This document shows positions 1 through 8,950 of a stretch of 42,382 nt of DNA, piece by piece. Position numbers and translations under genes: made by a program. The DNA lies in the NCBI GenBank assembly GCA_000697055.1, contig JNDT01001322.1:1-42382 (forward strand), in the 5' to 3' direction. Numbering within the stretch: position 1 is the first letter of the stretch; every line of letters starts with the position of its first letter. Origin of the DNA: Saksenaea vasiformis B4078 (taxonomy: Eukaryota > Mucoromycota > Mucoromycetes > Mucorales > Saksenaeaceae). Below the pieces are notes generated by a model, which worked only from the letters and a program-made list of their open reading frames with translations, was not told the origin of the DNA and ran no database searches.

Positions 1-241
1 GAAGAAATCTATGAAGTCGAATCGATTTTAAATCATCGCAAAAGCAAAAATAACACTTACGAATTTAAAAGTAAGGTGGAAAGGCTATGGTGAGGGGGAT
101 GACACTTGGGAACCAGCCAATCACTTTACTGATCCCAGGTTTATTTCGGAGTATTGGAAAAAGATCGGCACTCCAAATCAATCAGGTCAAAAACGCCAAC
201 GCTCTAAGAAAACTTCTAGTAATAAGAGACACAAAAAGTAA
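1..241 (+). pseudogene. Chromodomain end of a Ty3/gypsy-type (chromovirus) polyprotein, frameshifted
   Basis: This is the C-terminal chromodomain of a retrotransposon integrase/polyprotein; the rest lies left of the window. The first 23 codons (YEVESILNHR...) are in frame 1. The core WKGYGEGDDTWEP and FTDPRFISEYW follow in frame 2, so one extra base sits near position 70. The frame then runs through a Lys/Arg-rich tail to TAA at 239-241. Chromodomains at this place direct integration in chromoviruses (family knowledge). A purine-rich run (271-277) followed by TG at 278 looks like a polypurine tract and 3' LTR start. It could instead be the end of a cellular chromodomain protein, but the setting favours a retroelement relic. 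Confidence 0.7.
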
Positions 242-277
242 TAACGCTTTCTACGTCTTGTCGTAGCTGCAAGGGGA

Positions 278-592
278 TGATGTCGTATTTGACATTTCTA
301 AGGAATAATGTGACGTTTATTAGTTTAATCTCAGTGATAAAAGTTTTTATTGTAATATTGAAAAGGGTTGTCCTTATCAACAAGAATAAAGTCGAGTCCC
401 ACAGTACCTTCAATCTGTTACCAACCTCGACATATCTCAATGATCACTGCTGTATGACAGCATAAATGCTTCTAAAGAGGATGCACTCATTTTATTTAGA
501 AGGAGTCGTTTGAAAGAAATGACGTGTGATGTCCGAACGTGCAGCATTTACTAAACTTTCGGACGTTCCGGTGAGACACAACCATCCTCCTT
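278..592 (+). repeat. LTR-like stretch, with 440-590 repeated at 35325-35474
   Basis: Downstream of the chromodomain stop and a purine tract, the sequence starts with TG. Its second half (440-590) matches 35325-35474 in the same orientation at roughly 85-90 percent by eye. The match includes the string TTTATTTAGAAGG and the end ACCATCCTCC. This is what a 3' LTR with a second, truncated LTR elsewhere would look like. No clean CA end or target duplication was found, so the LTR label is inference. Confidence 0.45.
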
Positions 593-715
593 AGACCACA
601 ACTCGACTTTGACCGTGGAAAAGATTGGCGCTATCTTGTAAGAATGGCATTCTTCTTTAGTAAGGCGAAGGCTTTTACGTAACCCATGAGGAATAGGCGG
701 TTGGACCATTAGATA

Positions 716-2067
716 CAGTCACACACAAAAAGTGATTAGACACTCCTGAAATTTTTCGTTTTAAAAAAATCTACATCAAACTTTGACCTCATCTAAGCTT
801 ACATTTACCACAGCTAGAGACTTAATTCTTCTGAAAATTGTAGCAAGATATCTTTAGTTGTTATATAGGTTCTAAAAAAATAACTCGATTAGTATTTTGT
901 ATGTCTACCTTTAGCATTAATTACAGCTATACATCGAGCTGGCATACTGGCAACAAGATCTCTTACGATGACTTGACCCAAGTTCTGCCATTCTTCACGC
1001 AGACAAGCTTTAAGCTGTTGGGTATTATGGATATGCTTCCTGCGGTCTTGAATACGCTTTTCAAGCGCCCACCAAATATGCTCAATTGGATTGAGATCAG
1101 GACTTTGAGCTGGCCAGTACTCAAAGCCTTGCACCTGCCATCGCTTCTTGTACCAGGTGGTATATAAGCCAGTATGACAGCTTGCACCATCTTCTTGAAA
1201 TATAAACGAGCGCTCATTGTGTTCAGCAGCCAGTGAATTGTAAAATGGAAGAAAATGATCTGACAAACAGTTGATATAGGCATTTTGATCAACCGTTCCA
1301 TCCACGATGGCTAATGGTCTGAGTCCTCCTCCCCAGAAACAGCTCCAAATCATCACTGAGCCCTTCCCATACTTTTCTTTTGTTATGATATGCTGTCTCT
1401 CATAACGTTCTCCCTTACGACGGAGTACTCGAGCACCTGCGTCGTTACCATGGACAGTGAATCTGGATTCATCAGACCAAATAACATTAAACCATTGATC
1501 AACTGTCCAATCTGCATGTTCTCTGGCCTACTGAAGCCATCGTTGCTTGTGAACCTCAGTAAGATTAGGTTTACGAGCAGATGTATGAGAGGCAAACCCT
1601 TGTTCTCTCAGATACTTGATAACGGTATTGCAATGGACCTTGATGTCATAATACTGTAAATTCGCTTGATGGAAAGCATACGGTTCAAATGGATTCTTTC
1701 TCACACTTGATACAAGCACTCTTTCCTCTCTCTCATTCAATTTTTTAGGTCTTCCACTTCTTGGTATTGCTTCTTTAGTTTCTCGTTTTTCCCATCGATT
1801 ATAAATATGGGCCACAGTTGCCTTGGACATCTTAAATGCTGCTGATACCTTGCCAAAGCTTAATCCAGCTTCATGCATGCCAACAATGCGCCCACAAGTA
1901 AATTCTGAGTGCTCTTGGCGTTTGAGAGAGACGTTATTGGTAATGTCGTTGAGTGGCATACTTGGTTATATATCAGAAAGAAACAAGAAAAGAAGAAGTT
2001 CTATTGCATATCATAAAAAATTTTGACTAAATTTCAGGAGCGTCTAATCACTTCTTGTGTGTGACTG
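716..2067. mobile_element. Complete Tc1/mariner DNA transposon, 1352 bp
   Basis: The termini at 716-755 and about 2030-2067 are near-perfect inverted repeats of about 38-40 bp beginning CAGTCACACACAA. They differ at only two or three positions. TA dinucleotides at 714-715 and 2068-2069 are the expected Tc1/mariner target duplication. The element holds one transposase frame on the minus strand (889-1959). The high similarity of the ends and single lesion suggest a recent insertion. Confidence 0.95.
889..1959 (-). pseudogene. Tc1/mariner transposase with one in-frame stop
   Basis: One reading frame covers the whole gene (357 codons including both stops). It is broken only by TAG at 1528-1530, where the family usually has an aromatic or charged residue before AREH. 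The N-terminal part carries paired helix-turn-helix DNA-binding sequence (SFGKVSAAFKMSKATVAHIY) and a GRPKK hinge. The DDE domain shows WSDESRF, FQEDGASCH and SPDLNPIEHIW. By my count 35 residues separate the second Asp from the Glu. A stop at codon 144 would leave only the DNA-binding part, so the copy is probably non-autonomous unless read through or mobilised in trans. It lies inside terminal repeats at 716 and 2067. Confidence 0.93.
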
Positions 2068-2251
2068 TATCAGAAGAAGTTAAAGCAGCCTTAAAGTAGT
2101 CGGAGTCTGACAAAGGCCAGTCCCAGACTCAGGCTATTGTACACATCTGTCCTACTGTATGTTCCCAGTATGTAGGGCCTTATGATTATCTCTAGTTCTT
2201 GCTCGGAATGGTGGGCTATAAGGATTAGACGGGAAGTAAGGTTGTCTTTTT

Positions 2252-2520
2252 GCATGTTCTAAGTGAATATCCTTCGTCGCTATTCATTACGGATTTCCAT
2301 TCATCTGAACTGCCATTACATCTGGACGCTCCGATAGAAAAATTGCCCTCGTTAGTATCCCTGACGTATAGGCCAGAATGGTGGACCACACGGTCAGGCT
2401 GAAAATGTTGGGTATCAGTAGTGTATGTTCTAAGTATTGTAGCCTTCGTCGCTCTTTATCATGGATATCCATTCATCTGAACTACACTCATTTTTCTATT
2501 GGAGCTTTCGATCGAGCATT
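2252..2520. repeat. Diverged tandem duplication, period about 171 bp
   Basis: ATGTTCTAAG, CCTTCGTCGCT and TCCATTCATCTGAACT each occur twice in the same order, at about 2254-2345 and 2425-2520. A shared GGAATGGTGG/AGAATGGTGG box precedes each copy. A weaker third copy may begin near 2140. No coding frame was recognised. Positions 2070-2840 otherwise hold nothing I can name. Confidence 0.6.
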
Positions 2521-2840
2521 TTTTGCTTTGCTGCACTTGTTTAATACGAATATATTTGCCTAATAATTTACTAGCAGGCTTTTCGCTGCTTTGATAGGGA
2601 ATGCATATCTTGCACATCAAGGTGTGGCACCCGGATTACATGATGTTGCTCCAGATTCGTAGGAGTTGAAGTACATACGGAGACAATAGATATGATACAG
2701 AATGGTGGAAGGTTCTGAGCGGGTATTAGGAACAAACAACAAAGTACTAACGAAAAGCATAGAAAACAGGGACAAGACAGAAACAGAGTATAGAGCAGAC
2801 AAAGAAAAGAAACGAGATAGAGGGGTGTTTTCAAGCAATG

Positions 2841-3244
2841 CACTATGGGAAAAAGCATAACATGAATCGCACAGAAATCTAACAGAAATCTAAAGTCAGA
2901 ATATAACGCAAATCTAACAATTTTCGGATGATGTTAGATCTGTGTTATATTTTGATCTCAGATTTCCGCTAGATTTTTGTTAGATTTAAAGAAAGGGCAG
3001 GTCTCTTTGTTCATACACGCGTTCTACAACTGTATTCAATATCTGTTTACTGAAACCATATTCATACTTGTTTTCTTTCACATTCTTTGTCATTAGACGT
3101 ATATTAGGCTTACGTTAGATTTACGTTAGATTTGTGTCATACATACCACACTGTTTATAATGTGTTATGTTCTGTTATATTGTGTTATACAAATTAAATT
3201 TATGTCAGATTTACGTCAAGCGTCATAGTTCTTTTCCCATAGTG
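2841..3244. mobile_element. 404-bp non-autonomous element with CACTA termini
   Basis: The left end is CACTATGGGAAAAAGC and the right end is the inverted GCTTTTCCCATAGTG type (…CTTTTCCCATAGTG). The flanks are ATG at 2838-2840 and ATG at 3245-3247, a 3-bp target duplication. Terminal CACTA plus a 3-bp duplication is the hallmark of the CACTA (En/Spm) superfamily. Near both ends are many copies of GTTAGATTT or its complement, resembling the subterminal transposase-binding repeats of that family. There is no coding capacity, so it would move only with help in trans. Confidence 0.75.
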
Positions 3245-4772
3245 ATGTTGTCCAAGAATGAACTATCAAAAAGGATTTGGACAAGAAAGGCCAATTGTCA
3301 TATCCGACATAGTTACATTACTATACAGTGATTAAAACAATATGTCTGAACATGACAAAAGGTGCCGAGGGTGATCACTTTATTAGAACGTGGTTCTAGA
3401 CATGTCTTATTCCCATCTATCTATTGCTGAGATACCAGCAGACACAGAATATACAATTAATCAGGATAAACATAAGGATCTCGATCTGGTAAGGAATCAT
3501 CTAAAGACATCTCTAAACTTCTCTATCCCGCTGTCACCCGCAAGCACCATGAATTATTTAAACAGTACAAGATCATTTTAATAAAACAATCATTTTTTGA
3601 GTCTCACTGACTTAACGTCTGTATTTCATAGGGCTCGAAATGGGAAGGCCCAACTGGGCCGGGCCTTGGGATGTCCCGGCCCAGTTTCAAGTCCTACTAA
3701 GCCTACATGTTGAGAGTTCTATATCACATTCTTTCTTCAAGCTTTAGCGCTCAATCAAGTCTTGGTGTTTGACTTAAATCTACACCTGGTGCTCACTCAA
3801 TTCCGAACTTTTCTATCAACAAAAGTTACTCAACCGACACTTTTACCAACAATCACCATCATTCAGCTTACGTTACGACAACGCTTGGACACATACAGCA
3901 ACTGAAAAATACAGCGTAACAATGTCAAAAAAAAAGAACCACGTCAACGCCCTTTTTTATTTTATCTTTTGTTTCCTTCAACCAGTAGAATATATTATTT
4001 ATACAATGAACATTGCTCATTTACAAATAGCTACTCATTATAAACTACATTTGCTTTTTGAAGTTAAGCTACTATGATTAGCTACATTACTATAATCGCT
4101 TATTTTCTTTGACACTGCACCATTAGTAATCAGTTCAACCTATTAAACCACACTGACTTCGTACCATACTGACTTTGTACCATACCGATCTGTTACTGTA
4201 CCGACCTTTTTACTGTACCGACATTTATACCGATTTTAAAAAACCGTCAGTAACCGAGCTATTATGTAAACTGTACCAAACCATACTGAACTGTACCGTT
4301 AAAAGCCCTAACAGAGAGTATTGTAAACGTAGTAGCGATGGTGCGGGTTGTGCTGTTTAGGGTCGACTGGTTTCATGTCTACCTCATTCCTCAATGTCGC
4401 CATCTTTCACATGTCATCTTTTGTCAACTCACTCCCAACAATGCTCATTTCACTGCAGAGTAGCTTACAGTGATCCATGAGACTTAGATATCCAGAAACA
4501 AATGGATAAAAAGAAAGAAAACGTGGCCGACCCCTTGAACAAAATATGGCTATCCACTTATTTTATAGTGGCACTGGTTTCCTTTTACTATTTATTGAAT
4601 AAACAGTCCATGATCTGATACTTTTCGCCTTTTCTTTTTTCCCTTTGCTCACAAGGGTATTTTCTATCCATTTTTCTCTAAGACAGAGCCAGAGTGGACA
4701 TGTTAAATGACGAAGCGCTCACGGTTGTCCAAATTTTCACCAAACAGACGCCAGATATATACTGTTTATTGA
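3245..4772. other. Non-coding stretch with a palindrome and ACTGTACCG-type repeats (hAT-like?)
   Basis: No gene is recognised. At 3649-3690 a GC-rich perfect 12-bp inverted repeat (AACTGGGCCGGG) stands out from AT-rich surroundings. At about 4145-4310 the motif ACTGTACCG/ACCATACCG recurs many times and ends in AAAAGCCCTA. TAGGGCTCG starts at 3629, so 3629-4310 could be a hAT-type element with TAGGGCT ends. However, the expected 8-bp flanking duplication is absent, so this is weak. Confidence 0.3.
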
Positions 4773-4958
4773 ATCATTTTTTACGCTATACTAAATAAAT
4801 CTTGCGTCTCTGAAGAGCCAAGTTTGCGCTAAAGGAGAATTGAATATATGGCCATCAGTACATCAATGTTTCGTCTGAAGGTTAATCAACTTACATGAAC
4901 CTGGTCTTCAGCGGACGCAAAATTTATTCCGGTAGCATAAAAAATAATTCATGGTTAG
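4773..4958. repeat. Inverted repeat pair, arms about 60 bp, with a third copy at 25748-25825
   Basis: The left arm (4773-4840) and right arm (4898-4958) are inverted relatives sharing GAATCATTTTTTACGCTA, AAATAAATCTTGCGTC and GAAGAGCCAAGTT. The right-arm orientation occurs again at 25748-25825 with a closer match to the left arm. This indicates a dispersed repeat family, possibly a foldback element. Positions 4959-5400 hold nothing further that I recognise beyond a GC-rich patch around 4990-5110. Confidence 0.6.
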
Positions 4959-5400
4959 TAAATGAAAGGTGTTGTGTTGTCTTTTCACTTACCCCCCGAA
5001 GGGGTAATCCCATGCGTCCATGGTGGCCAAAGCCCCGCACCTGGAGCGGTGGGGGCGGCGAGAGGTGGGGGAGGCCCTATGGCTTGGGAGCGGCCATTGT
5101 AGACGGCATGCAGAGGACTTGAAGCGATACATCGTCTGGCAATCTATCGCGGGAGATGAGCGATACTGAGAGCGTGTGTGACAACGTTTACGTACTTTGA
5201 GCGTGGGCATAAAGCACCAACACGGCCAAGACGGTTCGGGACAGGGGTCATGCAGCCTAAACGGCATACAAAAAAATGAGTGATCCTGGATATGTAATAA
5301 AAAGTTGACATCCGTACCGGGGGTGTTTGTACCAACAGAGCCAAAGAAGAAAAAGAAGTGGTCCCTTTAAATATGCATCACTTTACGTTATCTGAGACAT

Positions 5401-5661
5401 CTTTTTTGTGTGAGATAAAGGGAGCCTACCTTCAACACAGTTTTTGCATGGGACGACGGAATCCTGTTTCTGACACACTGTTTGTAAGAGTCAAAAGAAC
5501 CCGATCACTGATTCACCGCTTTGCATGAGACGATGTTACCCTATCACCGCCGCGCCTTTTGCGTGAGATAGTATCTTTAACACGTCCTTTACGCGAGACA
5601 ATGAAACACTGTTTCTGACACATCTTTTACGTTAGATAATGGAAAAGCTATCAATGACACA
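5401..5661. repeat. Degenerate minisatellite, about 7 units of about 38 bp
   Basis: Related units begin at about 5401, 5441, 5481, 5519, 5557, 5587 and 5624. Each opens with a TTTTGCRTGAGACRATG-like string and several end CTGTTTCTGACACA. Divergence is high. The block ends about 275 bp upstream of ORC1; whether it affects transcription is unknown. Confidence 0.55.
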
Positions 5662-5937
5662 AACGCAACATGGAATAGTATGACACACAAATCGTAGTGT
5701 CGGATAAACGTGAAAATACGTACTTCAAAGCGCAGACTTCATCTAAGAGTAACGCTGAATGATTTCAAATAGACGCAAAATCATGGGAAAAATCCTGTAA
5801 TTTCTTCCTCCGCAGTTCAGGGACGGATGTGGCTTAGTGCATGAAATTCGGTTGATCTCACCCGCTCACAAGAAAAAAAGAAGAACCAGTGCATCGTGCT
5901 CCTGAAGGACTAGGACAAGAGACACTCAACCTACGCA

Positions 5938-7802
5938 ATGCCAAGCAAGCCCTTAGCCGCCGCTGGAAAACGGTCTTGTCAGAGAGTGAACTATGCGGAA
6001 GAAAGCAGTGATGAAGAGACAACGAGAAGGACCACACGGAGGTCAATTAGAAAAAAGGCAAAAACCGACGACGATGAAGAAGAAGCTAATGAGCGATCAG
6101 ACGCTTCTTCTGGAGAAGAGGAAGAAGTGGTGAAACAAAAACCGAGATCTAAGTTGCTTGCTTCATTACCAAAGACACGTGTAGCAAGAACTGCTGCCAC
6201 ACCCTCAAAAAGCATACCCAAAAAACCTTCCATTGCCTCACGATCAGTTCATCGGTAATACTGCAGCAACCTTTTAGGGAAGAAAGAGAAGCTAATAGGA
6301 TGTAGAATGAACGCCCCAAAACCTATCATACCTTTGAGACGTATACAAGAGGAACGCACTACACCAATGACTCCATACGAACTAGCGCGAGAGCGGCTTC
6401 ACGTATCTGCTGTACCCGAGTCCTTACCATGTCGAGAAGAGGAATTTGCGGAGATCATGGGATATCTCGAAGGTGCAATTGAGGAAGGCACAGGCATGTG
6501 TGTATGTAAGTATCTCTCGGTTTCTCAGACAGTTCAGCATGAGATTAACATGCGCTTCCTCTCAAAGATATATCTGGTGTACCAGGAACAGGCAAAACAG
6601 CGACAGTTCTCGAAATTATTCGACATTTACAGTATCAGGCTGAACAAAAGGTGATGAAAAAAGAAAAAAAAAGGGGGGGGGTAGCGAGGATAGGTTGACT
6701 TATACGATCATGTAGACTTTGCCAGAGTTTGATTTTGTGGAAATCAACGGAATGAAGCTGACCGATCCGAATCAAGCTTACAGTGTTCTCTGGGAAAGCT
6801 TAAGCCAAATAGAGAAGGACAAACAGAAGCGGGTAACGTCAGCCCATGCCTTGCAACTCCTAGAAGCACAGTTCAGCCAAAAAAATCCCGACCAAAAGAC
6901 AACGTACGTATCGAAAGGCGTGATGAATATTTTTTTTTTATCTGACAAATTGATCCATAGTGTTGTTTTGATGGATGAGCTGGATCTTTTAGTGACTAAA
7001 AAGCAAACGGTGATGTACAACTTTTTTGAATGGCCTAATCGGCCATTTTCCAAGCTTATTGTTATTGCCGTTGCGAATACGATGGACTTGCCGGAACGTA
7101 TGCTCAGTAATAAAATTTCCAGTCGAATGGGTAAGTGTCCTGTTTTGTATGTGAGAAAAGGAAAGCAAGTGTATTTATCAAAAGACATTAGGCTTAACCC
7201 GAATCAATTTTCAACCGTACACACACCAACAGCTTATTCAGATCGTAGAATCACGATTGCATGGCATAGACGCCTTTGAAAAAGAGGCTGTAGAGTTTGC
7301 TGCGCGTAAAGTAAGCGCTGTAAGTGGAGATGCACGCCGTGCACTGGATATTTGCAGACGTGCTGTCGAGATTGTCGAAGCTCGTCTCAGTCAGGACAAT
7401 GCAAACAAGGCGACAAAGCATGTTACGATCGGTATTATTAACGAAGCCATTCGTGAGATGTTTTCATCACCAGCGGTCGCATTTGTTCAGTCATGTTCTC
7501 TTCATCAGAAGCTCTTCCTTGTCGCTGTGATGCTTCGGGCGCGACGAGCGGGTGTGGCAGAGGTGGAATTTGGCGACGCAGCACTTATCCATATGCAAGC
7601 ATGCAAATGGCACTTAATTGAACCACCTACGACGAGCGATTTAATGCGTGTGTGTGAGTCACTTGGACAAACCCGGGCATTAGTCATTGAAAACGGTCGT
7701 ATGGATTTGGGAATGAGGATCACACTTAATCTCGTGGAAGAGGATATCAAAATGGCGTGCAAAGCTGACAAGGTCGTAGGAAAGTTGCTCGCGGATACTT
7801 AA
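5938..7802 (+). CDS. ORC1: Origin recognition complex subunit 1
   Basis: ORC1 is the AAA+ subunit that binds and hydrolyses ATP in the origin recognition complex to license replication. Exons: 5938-6254, 6306-6505, 6568-6650, 6716-6903, 6961-7130, 7192-7802; the sum is 523 codons (522 aa). The fourth intron (6904-6960) is 57 nt and open, so it is easily misread as coding. Visible: an acidic/basic disordered N-terminus (1-105); the ORC1 box ARERLHVSAVPESLPCREEE; Walker A GVPGTGKT (176-183); Walker B VVLMDELD (D268, E269); sensor 1 in VANTMDLPER; sensor 2 in SGDARRALDICRRA; then the winged-helix region. No N-terminal BAH domain is seen, although yeast and animal ORC1 have one; an in-frame TAG lies upstream of this start. 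An AATAAA follows at about 7882. Confidence 0.95.
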
Positions 7803-8950
7803 TACAAGCAATTGCATCTTCATTTGGGCGACGTGTGTTACTCCGCGCTTTGTATATAAAATTAAGTGATGCTTGTAAGGTAAATAAAGCTTCTGTACAA
7901 AAAAAAAAAAAAAAGAAGAGAAAAGGCCGCAACACGTTTGAATGGACACCTATATCTTCGTTCGAAAAGACAAGATGCAAATGTTGAGCGCCTTGCACTG
8001 AAGATATTAACTGTGGCAGCTGCATGGTCTTTTCCCGTACCTAATGTGAATGCCCATGCTAATGAGAAGGGTAAGTCAGAGTCGATTCCAAAACTTGGAT
8101 AACGTCGCGCCAATATGGAATTTTTCTGGATATTTACTTCAAGGTTATTGATACACTGAGACATCGATTGCACCAGCAATGAATAGGAGAGGTATGCATA
8201 GCAAAAAGTCCTATTAACTGCAGCTTTCCAGACTGGCTACAGCGATTTGTCTGGGAGTGTGGACCTGCTGCTGTTGTACGGCCTACGTGATTGCTATTGA
8301 AAAGACCGGACTGACTCTATGGAACTCGCGTAATGTGTACGCTACCCTACTGGAACTATTGGCGATCCTTGGTCTCGCCTTACGGCTGTCTAAGGATGAA
8401 TAGATCGTCGCAGATGTAATTCCGACGCTTCTCCGACCGAGAAGATAGGTTACACGGTCAGGGACCATAGGCAAAGAAAAAAACTACTAACCTTTAATTG
8501 TTGAAGGCCGCAATATCCGGACCGGAAAATTTGCCATGGTGCATAAAAGCGGCATTACCTATGGTTTAACAACTGTTTAACCTATGGTTCCTAGGCTTCA
8601 TTTGCTTAGTTTTTTCTTTTTCGGTTTGTCGTCTTTACCGACCATTGCAAACCTCGGACGTTGGAAGACCAAATCGCAAGATCTTCAGATAATCTCCAAC
8701 GGCAGCCAAAAATATGCTCCGCTGTTCTGGATTGGCTTTTCCGCTTCATGGGGTATCGTGCATGGATCGTGTGGTCTACTGTTCTTGGCCTTGGGGTCAA
8801 GTTTGCGAGAGTTTCTCGTAATTACCGATTCTTTATATGGAAATCCTTTCATATGAGAAAGTGGCACGGCGCAGCTGTTGTCATGTTTATTTCAATAAAC
8901 AAAGGCGTCTGGCTACTTGTTTGTAAACCAATTCTTTTACTCTTACGACA
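7803..8950. other. Intergenic, no gene recognised
   Basis: This holds the ORC1 3' end (AATAAA about 80 bp past the stop, then an A-rich run near 7900) and the leader of the next gene. Open frames on both strands at 8280-8870 match no family I know and have no supporting splice structure. They may be decayed transposon sequence. Confidence 0.4.

Noticed and set aside
8584..8867. Open frames on both strands upstream of the Skt5-like gene
   Set aside because: No recognisable domain, no splice support and overlapping frames on both strands; probably leader or decayed repeat.
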